Shown piece by piece: positions 18,388-26,961 of a stretch of DNA of 64,000 nucleotides (the stretch's first letter is position 1; every line of letters begins with the position of its first letter). The translations under genes and the position numbers were made by a program. Location: NCBI GenBank assembly GCA_003167415.1, contig PMTF01000022.1, positions 1 to 64,000 on the forward strand, written 5' to 3'. Source of the stretch: Acidimicrobiaceae bacterium (lineage in GTDB: Bacteria; Actinomycetota; Acidimicrobiia; Acidimicrobiales; RAAP-2). The notes under the pieces were generated by a model that saw only the letters and a program-made list of their open reading frames with translations, was not told the origin of the DNA and did not search any database.

Positions 18388-19329
18388 TTAGTCCTCGACT
18401 CGAAGCGAGAGGCCGCGCTCTTCGAGACGGTCGTTGACATCTTTCAGCGACGTGGCACCGAAGTTGGTGATCGACGTGAGGTCGCGCTCGGTGGCGTTGA
18501 CCAACTGCGCAATGGTGTTGATGCCGGCGCGCTTCAGACAGTTACGCGAACGCTCGGTGAGACCGAGCTCTTCGATGCGAATGTCGAGCTCGCTGGCGGC
18601 GGCCTGGGCCGTGCCGACGTCGCCCAACTCCAGGGCCGGCGCTTCGTCGTCGAAGTTGCCGATCAGTTCGACCAGCGAACCGAGGGTCTTGCCGGCCGAG
18701 GCCAGTGCCTCGCGGGGGCTGATCGATCCGTCGGTCTCGATCTCGATGACCAGGCGGTCGAAGTCCTTGGACTGCTCGACGCGCACCGGCTCGATCTCGA
18801 AGCTGACGCGACGAACCGGGGTGAAGATCGCATCCAGGGGAATGACGCCAATGGTCGAGGAACCCTTGTTGCCTTCGGCTCCGACGTAACCCTTGCCGCG
18901 CTCGACGGTGAGCTCGAAGGTCAGCGCGCTCTTGGCGTTCGTCAGGTACGCGAGGTGAAGGTCGCCGTTCAAGATCTCCACGTCGGCCGTGGTCGAAAGG
19001 TCCGAAGCGGTGACCGGGCCTTCGCCGCGCTTGTCGAGGCGCAACATGACCGGCTCGTCACTGTGAACCTGCAAGAGCAGGTCCTTCAGGTTCAAACAGA
19101 TGTCCTGGACGTCTTCTTTGACGCCTTCGATGACACCGAACTCGTGCAGGACGGCGTCGAACTTGACGCGCGTCGCCGCGGCGCCGGGGATCGACGAGAG
19201 CAGCGTGCGGCGAAGCGAGTTGCCGAGCGTGTGGCCGAAGCCGGGGTCGAGCGGGCCGATGCCGAAAGACTGACGGTTGTTTATTTCGTCGCCGAGGGCT
19301 TCGATGGTGGGGCGCTGGATGATCAACAT
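18388..19329 (-). CDS. rpoA: RNA polymerase subunit alpha
   Basis: RpoA nucleates polymerase assembly and contacts upstream promoter DNA and activators. I start at ATG 19329 (MLIIQRPTIEALGD) with AAGGAG upstream, giving 313 residues; the longer open frame runs into rpsD. The N-terminal dimerisation domain includes PLDPGFGHTLGNSLRRTLLSS, and the C-terminal domain includes LTERSRNCLKRAGINTIAQL. Confidence 0.97.
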   Translation of the reverse strand: MLIIQRPTIEALGDEINNRQSFGIGPLDPGFGHTLGNSLRRTLLSSIPGAAATRVKFDAVLHEFGVIEGVKEDVQDICLNLKDLLLQVHSDEPVMLRLDKRGEGPVTASDLSTTADVEILNGDLHLAYLTNAKSALTFELTVERGKGYVGAEGNKGSSTIGVIPLDAIFTPVRRVSFEIEPVRVEQSKDFDRLVIEIETDGSISPREALASAGKTLGSLVELIGNFDDEAPALELGDVGTAQAAASELDIRIEELGLTERSRNCLKRAGINTIAQLVNATERDLTSITNFGATSLKDVNDRLEERGLSLRVED

Positions 19330-19360
19330 GGGGACTCCTTGAGGTCTGGGAAAGGTTCGG

Positions 19361-20005
19361 TTACTTGGAGTACAGCTCGACGATGAGCTGCTCCTTGATC
19401 GACTCGTCGATCTGTTCGCGTTGCGGGACGATGCGCACGGTGACACTGAAACCACCGTCGCCGGTCTCGAGCCAACCGGGGACACTGCGGTCCAGCACGT
19501 CGAGGTTGCGCTTCACGTTGAAGTTCTCACGCGTGACGTTCTTGAGGGCGATGACTTCGCCGGGGCGAACGCGATACGACGGGATGTTCACGCGCTTGCC
19601 GTCGATGGTCACGTGACCGTGACGAACGAACTGGCGAGCCTGGGCGCGTGACGCTCCCCAACCGGCGCGGTAGGCGATGTTGTCCAGACGCAGCTCGAGG
19701 AACTGCAGCAAGTTCGTACCGGTCATGCCCGGGCGACGACTGGCCTCTTCGTAGAGGTTGCGGAACTGCTTCTCCAAGAGCCCATAGATGCGGCGGGCCT
19801 TTTGCTTTTCGCGCAACTGGGTCAAGTACTCCGAGCCCTGACGCTGGCGGTCACGACCGTGCATACCCGGCGGGAACGCGCGCGTCTGGCGGTCCGAGTT
19901 CTCCGAGACGGGGCACTTCATGGTGAAGCAGCGCTCGCCCTTCAGGTACAACTTGGTGCGCTCACGACGACAGAGTCGACAGACGGGTCCGGTATAACGA
20001 GCCAT
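19361..20005 (-). CDS. rpsD: 30S ribosomal protein S4, zinc-binding form
   Basis: S4 initiates small-subunit assembly and helps set decoding fidelity. The 214 residues include four N-terminal cysteines (C9, C12, C26, C31) forming a zinc knuckle, which marks the C+ version of the protein. The S4 RNA-binding domain (ELRLDNIAYRAGWGASRAQARQ) is complete. It is in the order rpsM-rpsK-rpsD-rpoA. Confidence 0.97.
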   Translation of the reverse strand: MARYTGPVCRLCRRERTKLYLKGERCFTMKCPVSENSDRQTRAFPPGMHGRDRQRQGSEYLTQLREKQKARRIYGLLEKQFRNLYEEASRRPGMTGTNLLQFLELRLDNIAYRAGWGASRAQARQFVRHGHVTIDGKRVNIPSYRVRPGEVIALKNVTRENFNVKRNLDVLDRSVPGWLETGDGGFSVTVRIVPQREQIDESIKEQLIVELYSK

Positions 20006-20007
20006 GG

Positions 20008-20403
20008 CTAACCCCTACGACGCTTCTTGGGGCGACACCCGTTGTGCGGCAACGGCGTGACGTCCTTGATGGCGACGACTTCGATGCCGGCTGCGGCGAT
20101 CGATCGAATCGCGGTCTCTCGACCGGATCCCGGTCCGCGCACCAGCACGTCGACCTTCTTCACGCCGTGCTCCATCGCGGCGCGCGCGCACTTCTCGGCG
20201 GCGAGCTGCGCGGCGTACGGGGTGGACTTGCGTGATCCCTTGAAGCCGACCTGACCGGAACTGGCCCAGGAGAGCACGTTGCCCTCGGGATCCGAGATCG
20301 ACACGATGGTGTTGTTGAACGAGCTCTTGATGTGCGCCACGCCGAAGGCGACGTTCTTGCGCTCCTTCTTGCGACCCTTACGAACCGTATTCGGCTTTGC
20401 CAT
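20008..20403 (-). CDS. rpsK: 30S ribosomal protein S11
   Basis: S11 sits on the platform of the small subunit near the Shine-Dalgarno cleft. The 131-residue protein shows [21 protein letters not shown] and [14 protein letters not shown] at the end. Its ATG shares one base with the rpsM stop, and rpsD begins two bases beyond its own stop. Confidence 0.97.
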   Translation of the reverse strand: MAKPNTVRKGRKKERKNVAFGVAHIKSSFNNTIVSISDPEGNVLSWASSGQVGFKGSRKSTPYAAQLAAEKCARAAMEHGVKKVDVLVRGPGSGRETAIRSIAAAGIEVVAIKDVTPLPHNGCRPKKRRRG

Positions 20404-20780
20404 TACTTCGTTACCTTCTTCTTGCCGGCGACGGTGCGCTTCGGACCCTTACGGGTGCGAGCGTTCGTACGGGTGCGCTGACCGCGCACGGGCAGGCCCT
20501 TGCGATGACGGATCCCCTGGAGGCAGTTGATCTCCATCTTGCGTTTGATATCTTGGGCGACGTCACGGCGAAGGTCGCCCTCGACGGTGACGTTCTGGTC
20601 GATGTAGGCGCGCAGCTTGTTGACGTCGGCTTCGCTGAGGTCTTTGACGCGCGTCGATTCGTCGACGCCGGTCGCCGCGCAGATCTGTTGGGCGATGGTC
20701 GGTCCCACGCCAAAGATGTAGGTGAGGGCGATCACCGTGCGCTTGTCGCGCGGGATGTCCACTCCGGCAATACGGGCCAT
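20403..20780 (-). CDS. rpsM: 30S ribosomal protein S13
   Basis: S13 forms the head-to-50S intersubunit bridges and contacts P-site tRNA. The 125 residues begin [14 protein letters not shown] and include the tRNA-proximal [15 protein letters not shown] segment and a lysine-rich tail. It follows rpmJ by nine bases. Confidence 0.97.
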   Translation of the reverse strand: MARIAGVDIPRDKRTVIALTYIFGVGPTIAQQICAATGVDESTRVKDLSEADVNKLRAYIDQNVTVEGDLRRDVAQDIKRKMEINCLQGIRHRKGLPVRGQRTRTNARTRKGPKRTVAGKKKVTK

Positions 20781-20789
20781 GTTCTTCTC

Positions 20790-20903
20790 CTAGCCCTGGC
20801 GCTGCTTGTGGCGGGGCTGTTCGCAGATCACACGGACGACGCCGGCCCTGCGAATGACCTTGCACTTCTCACACATGGGCTTGACGCTCGCGCGAACCTT
20901 CAT
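20790..20903 (-). CDS. rpmJ: 50S ribosomal protein L36, zinc-binding form
   Basis: This 37-residue protein, [19 protein letters not shown] and onward, is the smallest protein of the large subunit. The zinc ligands C11, C14, C27 and H32 are all present, so it is the C+ form. It lies between infA and rpsM, its usual place. Confidence 0.96.
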   Translation of the reverse strand: MKVRASVKPMCEKCKVIRRAGVVRVICEQPRHKQRQG

Positions 20904-20934
20904 GATTCTCTTTCTCGATCTTCCAGAACTGGAG

Positions 20935-21159
20935 CTATTTGTAGCGGTAGGTGATGCGACCGCGGGTCATGTCGTACGGGGTGATCTCCACCTGGACCTT
21001 GTCCCCGGGAAGGATGCGAATACGGTGCATGCGCATCTTTCCTGAGCTGTGCGCGAGGACGGTATACCCGTTCTCTAATTCCACGCGAAACATGGCGTTT
21101 GGTAGAGGCTCGACGACGGTCCCCTCAACGGTAAACGCGTCTTCCTTTGGCTTGCTCAG
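20935..21159 (-). CDS. infA: Translation initiation factor IF-1 (CTG start)
   Basis: IF-1 binds the ribosomal A site during initiation. The 74-residue OB-fold protein reads through [36 protein letters not shown] and ends RGRITYRYK, all canonical. No in-frame ATG, GTG or TTG exists at the expected N-terminus. A CTG codon lies seven bases after an AAGGAG ribosome site, giving MSKPKEDAF, which fits family length. The next in-frame ATG (N-A-M-F) would remove a third of the fold. It is cotranscribed with rpmJ-rpsM-rpsK-rpsD-rpoA. Confidence 0.93.
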   Translation of the reverse strand: MSKPKEDAFTVEGTVVEPLPNAMFRVELENGYTVLAHSSGKMRMHRIRILPGDKVQVEITPYDMTRGRITYRYK

Positions 21160-21166
21160 GTTCTTT

Positions 21167-21172
21167 CTCCTT
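21167..21172 (-). promoter_or_regulatory. Shine-Dalgarno site fixing the infA CTG start
   Basis: AAGGAG on the minus strand, seven bases upstream of the CTG at 21159. It is the only strong ribosome site near the infA reading frame and supports initiation at CTG. Confidence 0.75.
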
Positions 21173-21251
21173 GTAACGGCACGGCGGGACGTGAAAGAAC
21201 AAAAACTCCTTCACGGATGGACCTCGAGGCATGCCAAGAGGTCGGCTGACA

Positions 21252-21279
21252 ATTCTACCAAAATTCTGGCAAAACGCAA
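21252..21279 (-). promoter_or_regulatory. Putative promoter of the infA operon
   Basis: Minus strand: TTGCGT (21279-21274), 16-base spacer, TAGAAT (21257-21252), in an AT-rich patch about 90 bases before infA. It would restart transcription after the inserted plus-strand genes. Confidence 0.5.
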
Positions 21280-21385
21280 AAGTGAGCCCGGTTCCGTCCC
21301 GACGAACCGATGCTTCCATCATAGTTGCCGATAATGTGACCCGCGACCCTAGTGCCCATACGGAAAATGGCTCCAAGATGGACAC

Positions 21386-21781
21386 ATGGCGTTATCTAAT
21401 CCGTCACTCTCAAGCGTCCCTCTCACCCGTGACGAATGTCTTCGCCTTCTCGATGAGGCCGACGTCGCTCGCGTGTTGCTCTCACTCGGCGCCCTCCCGG
21501 TGGCATTACCGGCCCGAATCGCGCTCTCCGAACGCGACCATTTGGTGATTTCGAGCCGGGAGAACGCGGTGCAACTCGCCGCGCGACGCGGCGACGTCAT
21601 CTCGGTTCAGATCGATGGCCTCGACAGCGACGACAACACCTGGTCCGTCATGGTCACGGGGATCGCTGGCTCGGAACCCGTCGACGTGGTCGAAACCGAA
21701 AGAATCAAGCGCATCGCGGGCCGAGGCGCCGCGTTGGTCACGCTTCCAATCTCGGTCGTCACCGGTCAAAGGGGCCACTGA
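21386..21781 (+). CDS. PNPOx-like flavin-binding protein
   Basis: This 131-residue protein looks like a split-barrel member of the pyridoxamine-5'-phosphate-oxidase-like superfamily: an N-terminal LTRDECLRLLDEADVARVLLS, a central barrel (ALPARIALSERDHLVIS), and a late VSVQIDG-type strand. These proteins bind FMN, F420 or haem, and which one applies here cannot be told. It lies 41 bases before the sensor kinase gene on the same strand, so it may be a redox partner or output of that pair. Confidence 0.65.
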   Translation: MALSNPSLSSVPLTRDECLRLLDEADVARVLLSLGALPVALPARIALSERDHLVISSRENAVQLAARRGDVISVQIDGLDSDDNTWSVMVTGIAGSEPVDVVETERIKRIAGRGAALVTLPISVVTGQRGH

Positions 21782-21822
21782 ATCCAAGAACCCTTTGGTC
21801 GAACTGTGGAAGGATTCGACCA

Positions 21823-22959
21823 GTGGCGTTCCATAAAATCAATGATCCTCTGCGACTCCACGCACTCATTGACGCAATTCTCCTCATTGAAGCAGACGCC
21901 GACTTGGACGGATTGCTCTCTCGAATCATCGAGGCCGCGTCCCAATTGGTCGGAGCGCGCTACGGCGCGCTCGGGGTCATCGCCCGCGACGGCACCACGC
22001 TGTCGAGCTTCATCACCTACGGATTGAGCCACAAAGAACGGGCAGCCATCGGGCCCGAACCCCACGGCCAGGGTCTGCTGGGCGAGATCATCCGAGAGCG
22101 CGTGACGCTACGCCTCGATGATCTAACCCAACACGAAACGTCAGTCGGATTCCCCGCGAATCATCCGCCAATGACACGATTCCTCGGCGTGCCGGTCGCC
22201 ACCGGTGACGGTCACGTCTTCGGCAATCTTTACCTCACGGACCCTTTGGACGGTGAACCGTTCAGCGATGAGGACGAGCAACTCATCGAAGCTTTCGGCC
22301 GGGCCGCCGGACTGGTCATCGATCAAGAAATGTTGCGGTCCAATACCCGCGAGTTGACGCTCACGGAAGAGCGCGAGCGACTGGCGCGTGACCTCCATGA
22401 CACGGTCATCCAGCGTCTCTTCGCAGTCGGACTCGCGCTCCAGATATCATTGCCCGCCATTGTCGACGAGGACGTGCGCGTACGCATCAACAACGTGCTC
22501 GACGAACTGGACACCACGATTCACGAAATCCGGACGACAATCTTCGAAATCGACCAGGACCACCCGGTTGACGAGACTCTCGAAGAGCGCGTGCTCGCGC
22601 TGACAAGCGAGGTCGAATCCCGACTCGGCGTGCTCGCAATCGTTAAGGTCGCGCGGGGAATAGACGCTGACCTGGAAACAGAGTGCGCGCACCATAGCAT
22701 GCAGGCCCTACGCGAGATGCTCTCCAACGTGGTTCGCCATTCTCAGGCGACCGCCGTTGAGGTCAAAGTCGACACCGATGGTGAACTCATCGAAGTGATC
22801 GTGCGCGACAATGGTGTCGGCTTCGTGCCCAACATCGGTACCGGGCGAGGTACACGCAATCTTGTGTCGCGCGCCCGCGAGCTCGGTGGCGACTGCACCT
22901 TCGACTCAAAGATCGGCGGCGGGACCACGGTACGCTGGACCGCAAATCGAAAGGTGTGA
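21823..22959 (+). CDS. GAF-domain sensor histidine kinase (DevS/DosT-like)
   Basis: The 378-residue kinase has one GAF domain (about 25-170), a HisKA_3 dimerisation helix with RDLHDTVIQRLF (phospho-accepting H192), and a HATPase domain with N-box REMLSNVVRHS and G-box DNGVGF. The GAF segment SVGFPANHPPMTRFLGVPV closely resembles that of mycobacterial DosS, where the equivalent histidine (H149) binds haem; here it is H114. An oxygen, NO or redox sensor role is inferred. DosS has two GAF domains, this protein one. The start is a GTG, and the response regulator gene follows after one base. Confidence 0.88.
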   Translation: MAFHKINDPLRLHALIDAILLIEADADLDGLLSRIIEAASQLVGARYGALGVIARDGTTLSSFITYGLSHKERAAIGPEPHGQGLLGEIIRERVTLRLDDLTQHETSVGFPANHPPMTRFLGVPVATGDGHVFGNLYLTDPLDGEPFSDEDEQLIEAFGRAAGLVIDQEMLRSNTRELTLTEERERLARDLHDTVIQRLFAVGLALQISLPAIVDEDVRVRINNVLDELDTTIHEIRTTIFEIDQDHPVDETLEERVLALTSEVESRLGVLAIVKVARGIDADLETECAHHSMQALREMLSNVVRHSQATAVEVKVDTDGELIEVIVRDNGVGFVPNIGTGRGTRNLVSRARELGGDCTFDSKIGGGTTVRWTANRKV

Positions 22960-22960
22960 A

Positions 22961-23605
22961 ATGATCGGACTTTTACTTGTTGACGACCACGAGATCGTGC
23001 GTCGCGGACTTCGCGAACTGTTCGAAGTCCAGGAAGATTTCCACGTGGTGGCCGAAGCGGGCTCACTGGACGAAGCGCTCGCGCTCGACATCACCGATAT
23101 TGACGTGGCGGTCCTCGACGTGCGCCTCCCCGACGGCAGCGGCGTCGACCTCTGTCGCCAGTTGCGTGCCACGCGCCCCGAACTCGCGTGTCTGATGCTG
23201 ACCTCGTTCGCGGACAACGAAGCTCTCAGCGCCTCGTACCTCGCCGGTGCGCGAGGCTACGTCTTGAAGAACGTACGGGGCGACGAGTTGATCACTTCGA
23301 TACGACGCGTCGCCAACGGCGAGATGCTGCTCACGCCTGAGCAGGTGTCGCGCGCCAAGGAACGACTCATGCGTCAGATCTCCGAAGACATCCGCCTCGA
23401 GAGTCTCAGTCCGCAAGAGCACCGGATACTGGATCTCTTGAGCGAGGGCCTCAGCAATCGCGAGATCTCCGACGCCATGTTCCTCGCCGAGAAAACGGTG
23501 AAGAACTACGTGTCGAACCTGCTCGCGAAGCTGGGATTCCAACGTCGCACCGAAGCGGCGCTCTTCGCCCAACGTCAACTGGATCGCAAGCATCCGAAGG
23601 ACTAA
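22961..23605 (+). CDS. NarL/DevR-type response regulator
   Basis: The 214-residue regulator has a receiver domain (DD at 8-9, phospho-acceptor D53 in VAVLDVRLPDG, switch LTS, K in YVLKN) and a C-terminal LuxR-type helix-turn-helix (LSPQEHRILDLLSEGLSNREI, then TVKNYVSNLLAKLGF). The ATG at 22961 is one base after the kinase stop; a longer frame upstream lies inside the kinase gene. It is the cognate partner of the GAF kinase. Its stop shares a CTAA with the convergent map gene. Confidence 0.93.
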   Translation: MIGLLLVDDHEIVRRGLRELFEVQEDFHVVAEAGSLDEALALDITDIDVAVLDVRLPDGSGVDLCRQLRATRPELACLMLTSFADNEALSASYLAGARGYVLKNVRGDELITSIRRVANGEMLLTPEQVSRAKERLMRQISEDIRLESLSPQEHRILDLLSEGLSNREISDAMFLAEKTVKNYVSNLLAKLGFQRRTEAALFAQRQLDRKHPKD

Positions 23606-24342
23606 GCCGCGGTGAAGACTTCCGGTCCGTCGTCAGTGACCGCGATCGTGTGTTCGAAGTGCGCCGAGAGCGAGCCGTCCTGGGTCATGACTCCCCAGCC
23701 GTCGTCCAACACGTAGGTCTCGTAGCCGCCGATGTTCACCATCGGCTCAATGGCGAAGACCATGCCCTCTTTCAAGGTCGGCCCGGGCGTGCCCGGCCAG
23801 TAGTTGGGCACCTGGGGACTCTCGTGCATCGCGGTACCGATGGCGTGGCCGACGTACTCGCGAACGACGGAGTACCCGGCCGCCTCGGCCAGGTTTTGTA
23901 CGGCCCGACCGACTTCGTTGAGTCGGTTGCCCTTTTTCAGTTGATCGATACCGGCCCACAACGAGCGCTCGGTCACGTCGATCAGTCGCTGCGCCTCGTC
24001 ACTGATGACGCCGACGCCCGCGGTGTAGGCGGCGTCGCCGTGGTAGCCCTCGATGATCGCCCCGCAGTCGACCGAGATGATGTCACCCTCACGAAGCGTG
24101 TAGTCCCCGGGAATGCCGTGCACGATCATGTCGTTGGGACTCGTGCAGATCACGGCCGGAAATCCGTGGTAATTGAGGAAGTTGGAACGGGCGCCGCGCT
24201 TCGCCAGAACCTCGGCCGCGACTTCGTTCAGTTGACGCGTCGTGATGCCCGGTCGAATCGCCGCGCGCGTCGCTTCGTGCATCTCGGCCACGACCTTGCC
24301 GGCCTTTCGCATCTTGTCCAGTTCGTCCGCGGAGCGCCTCAC
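23602..24342 (-). CDS. map: Methionine aminopeptidase, type I
   Basis: Map removes the initiator methionine from nascent proteins. The 246 residues lack an N-terminal SH3-like extension. Metal ligands are in DCGAIIEGYHGDAAYT, GHAIGTAMHESP, and the late EPMVN and EHTIAV segments. The ATG overlaps the adk stop by four bases. In most relatives infA follows map directly; here three plus-strand genes intervene. Confidence 0.96.
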   Translation of the reverse strand: MRRSADELDKMRKAGKVVAEMHEATRAAIRPGITTRQLNEVAAEVLAKRGARSNFLNYHGFPAVICTSPNDMIVHGIPGDYTLREGDIISVDCGAIIEGYHGDAAYTAGVGVISDEAQRLIDVTERSLWAGIDQLKKGNRLNEVGRAVQNLAEAAGYSVVREYVGHAIGTAMHESPQVPNYWPGTPGPTLKEGMVFAIEPMVNIGGYETYVLDDGWGVMTQDGSLSAHFEHTIAVTDDGPEVFTAA

Positions 24343-24998
24343 GCCAGGCCCCGTTCGTGGACCGCCTTCATGATCTCGTCGGTCACTTCATCGGGACCTT
24401 GATCACCGTCGACGCTGACCAGCAGTCCCCGTGACCCGTAAAACGACAGGAGCGGCTCGGTGTCTCGTTCGTAGTTCATCAATCGAGTGCGGATCGCTTC
24501 AGGGTAGTCGTCGGTGCGCTGTATCACGTCACCGCCGCAGTTCGAGCAGGTACCCGAGATCGCTTCGATGTCGGCGTCCTTATAGGTCGTGCCGCACTCC
24601 TGGCAGACCCGTCGCGACGAGAGTCGCTGGGTCACCAGATCGATCGGCACGTCGAGGTTGATGCAGAGCTTGATGCCGTCCTCGCCGAGCATTCCTTCGA
24701 GCGCTTCGGCCTGACCGATGGTGCGCGGAAAGCCGTCGAGCAGGACGCCCCGTTGGGCGTCGGCCTGTTGGAAGCGCTCTTCCACGAGCTGATTCACGAT
24801 GTCGTCGGAGACCAGGTCACCGGCCTCGAGGATGGAGGCGACTTTCATTCCCAGTTCGTTACCGGCCTTCACCGCGGTACGCAAGATGTCGCCGGTCGAG
24901 ACGTGCGGGATGCCGTACTTCTCCGAGAGCACCGTGGACTGGGTTCCCTTACCGGCGCCCTGTTTGCCGAGAACGATCAGATTTAGACGTGGCGACAT
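24339..24998 (-). CDS. adk: Adenylate kinase, zinc-lid form
   Basis: Adk equilibrates ATP and AMP with ADP. The P-loop reads GKQGAGKGTQ (11-20); the usual AP is replaced by KQ before GAGKGT, a mild variation. The LID domain has CQECG and CSNCG, a structural zinc site. I use ATG 24998 (219 residues); a GTG one codon upstream overlaps the secY stop. Its place between secY and map is standard. Confidence 0.96.
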   Translation of the reverse strand: MSPRLNLIVLGKQGAGKGTQSTVLSEKYGIPHVSTGDILRTAVKAGNELGMKVASILEAGDLVSDDIVNQLVEERFQQADAQRGVLLDGFPRTIGQAEALEGMLGEDGIKLCINLDVPIDLVTQRLSSRRVCQECGTTYKDADIEAISGTCSNCGGDVIQRTDDYPEAIRTRLMNYERDTEPLLSFYGSRGLLVSVDGDQGPDEVTDEIMKAVHERGLA

Positions 24999-25000
24999 CA

Positions 25001-26290
25001 CTACCGCTTCAGGAAGCCTTCGTAGTTACGCATCATGAGCTGGCTGTCGATCTGACGCATGGTCTCTAGGGCGACGCCCACCGCGATCAGCAAGGTCGTG
25101 CCGTAGTACGGGAAGCGGTTGATGTTCCACAGCGCCATCAGGATACTCGGCACGACGGCGACCGAGGCGAGGAAGAACGCCCCGACGACGGTGATGCGCG
25201 AGAGCATCTTGGCGAAGTACTTCTCGGTCGGCATGCCCGGTCGGATGCCCGGCACGAAGCCACCTTGTTGACGAAGCATCTCGGCCTGCTGGTGCGGTTC
25301 GAAGGCGATGTAGACATAGAAGAACGTGAAGGCCACGATCAGCACGAAGTCCGAGATGATGTAGAAGAAGCTGGTGGGGTGCAACGAGGAGTTCACGAAG
25401 TTGGTGAAGCTCGCCCACGGCACGATGTTGCTCAACAGGATCGGAATGTAGAGCACCGACGAGGCGAAGATGATCGGGATTACCCCGGACTGGTTGACCT
25501 TCAGCGGGATGTACGTCGAGTTGCCGCCCATCTCCTTTCGGCCGACGACTCGTCGGGCAAAGGTGACCGGGATGCGCCGCTGTCCGTTGTCCATGAAGAC
25601 GATGAGCACCAGCAGCGCGATGGAGACCAGGATGAGCACCACGAACTTGACCGGGCCACCCTCGTCGAGCACGGCGTGTCCGCCGGAGGGAATGCCGGCG
25701 ACGACGTTGGCGAAGATCAACAGACTCATGCCCTGGCCGATGCCGCGCTGGGTGATGAGTTCGGCGAGCCACATGACGAAGGCCGTGCCGGCGGTCATGA
25801 TCGCCACCATGAACAGTCCCAACGAGAGGCTGAACTTGGGGATGAGGTCGATGTTGAACCCGAGCAGGGCCTGGTCGTGACCGTGGAAGGCGTAGATCAG
25901 ACCAGTCGACTGCAGCAGGGCGAGACCGATGGTCAGGTAACGCGTGGTCTGGGTGATCTTTTTCTGTCCGACGGCGCCCTGGTCGCGCCACTGGGTCAGC
26001 TTGGGGATGACGGTCGTCAGGAGTTGGATCACGATGGAACTGGTGATGTAGGGCATGACGCCGAGTCCGAAGACCGCCAGTCGGGTGAGAGCGCCACCGG
26101 AGAAGAGGTTCAAGAAACCGAGCACGCCACTGGCGCCGGCCTTCGACTGGAGCAGTTGGACCTGGCTCCAACTCACGCCGGGAATCGGGATGTTGGCGCC
26201 AGCCTGGTACAAACAGATGACGCCAATCGTGAACAAAACCTTGTTGCGCAGGTCTGGTACGCGAAAGATGTTCCCGAGTCGCCGTAGCAC
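25001..26290 (-). CDS. secY: Protein translocase subunit SecY
   Basis: SecY is the membrane channel for protein export. The 429-residue protein has about ten hydrophobic segments, the plug-region sequence after PIPGVSW, and conserved loops such as GIGQGMSLLIFANV and GVIPIIFASS. The cytosolic C5-type loop has FEPHQQAEMLRQQGGFVPGI. The ATG is nine bases after rplO, as in the standard spc operon. Confidence 0.97.
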   Translation of the reverse strand: MLRRLGNIFRVPDLRNKVLFTIGVICLYQAGANIPIPGVSWSQVQLLQSKAGASGVLGFLNLFSGGALTRLAVFGLGVMPYITSSIVIQLLTTVIPKLTQWRDQGAVGQKKITQTTRYLTIGLALLQSTGLIYAFHGHDQALLGFNIDLIPKFSLSLGLFMVAIMTAGTAFVMWLAELITQRGIGQGMSLLIFANVVAGIPSGGHAVLDEGGPVKFVVLILVSIALLVLIVFMDNGQRRIPVTFARRVVGRKEMGGNSTYIPLKVNQSGVIPIIFASSVLYIPILLSNIVPWASFTNFVNSSLHPTSFFYIISDFVLIVAFTFFYVYIAFEPHQQAEMLRQQGGFVPGIRPGMPTEKYFAKMLSRITVVGAFFLASVAVVPSILMALWNINRFPYYGTTLLIAVGVALETMRQIDSQLMMRNYEGFLKR

Positions 26291-26299
26291 GGTCGGACC

Positions 26300-26785
26300 T
26301 TAGCGGTTCTGGTGTTGGTTGCCCGATGCCGGAGGGCGAACGGCGAAGGGCAGCGCCACTTCGCTCGTCGTGCCACCCGCGGCCTCGATGGCGGCCTTGG
26401 CCGACGCCGAAAATCGGTGAGCCGTTACGTTCAACTTCGTAGTGAGTTCGCCACGACCGAGAACCTTCACGAAGTCCTTGCGTCGCGCCAGTCCTCGCTC
26501 GACGATGACGTCGAGCGTGATGTCGCTGACGCCGAGGGCCGCGAGGGCGTCGAGGTTCACTGGCGTGTACTCCACGCGGAACGGGTTGGTGAAGCCCTTT
26601 AGCTTGGGGATGCGCTGGAGGAGCGGCAACTGGCCGCCCTCAAATCCGGCCGGGATCGTGCGACGGGCCTTTTGGCCCTTGGTGCCACGTCCGGCCGTCT
26701 TGCCGCCGCGACCACCGATACCACGACCGACGATCTTCTTGCGCTTGATTGAGCCTTCGGGTGACTTGAGATCGTGCAACTTCAT
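26300..26785 (-). CDS. rplO: 50S ribosomal protein L15
   Basis: L15 is a late-assembling large-subunit protein. The 161 residues start MKLHDLKSPEGSIKRKKIVGRG and contain the glycine/arginine-rich KTAGRGTKGQKAR tail that enters the rRNA core. The C-terminus runs about ten residues beyond the usual end. The ATG overlaps rpmD by four bases. Confidence 0.97.
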   Translation of the reverse strand: MKLHDLKSPEGSIKRKKIVGRGIGGRGGKTAGRGTKGQKARRTIPAGFEGGQLPLLQRIPKLKGFTNPFRVEYTPVNLDALAALGVSDITLDVIVERGLARRKDFVKVLGRGELTTKLNVTAHRFSASAKAAIEAAGGTTSEVALPFAVRPPASGNQHQNR

Positions 26786-26961
26786 TCGTTGACCTCTTCT
26801 ACTTTCACGAGGTGCGGCACACGCGCGATCATCCCGTGGATTTCGGGACGATCGGGCAGCACGTTGGATTGGCCAATACCGCGAAGGCCGAGCGCGCGAA
26901 GGGTTCCGCGGTGCTTGGGCTTCGTGGCGATGCCGGAGCGAATTTGGGTGACCTTCAACAT
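26782..26961 (-). CDS. rpmD: 50S ribosomal protein L30
   Basis: The 59-residue protein [20 protein letters not shown] and onward matches L30, with LGLRGIGQSNVLPDRPEIHGMI in the middle. It begins one base inside the rpsE stop (TGATG) and ends inside the rplO start, so the three genes are translationally coupled. Confidence 0.96.
   Translation of the reverse strand: MLKVTQIRSGIATKPKHRGTLRALGLRGIGQSNVLPDRPEIHGMIARVPHLVKVEEVNE

Noticed and set aside
21282-21385. DevR/DosR box upstream of the PNPOx-like gene
   Set aside because: GACCC-like bits exist but no palindrome of the DosR type could be lined up.
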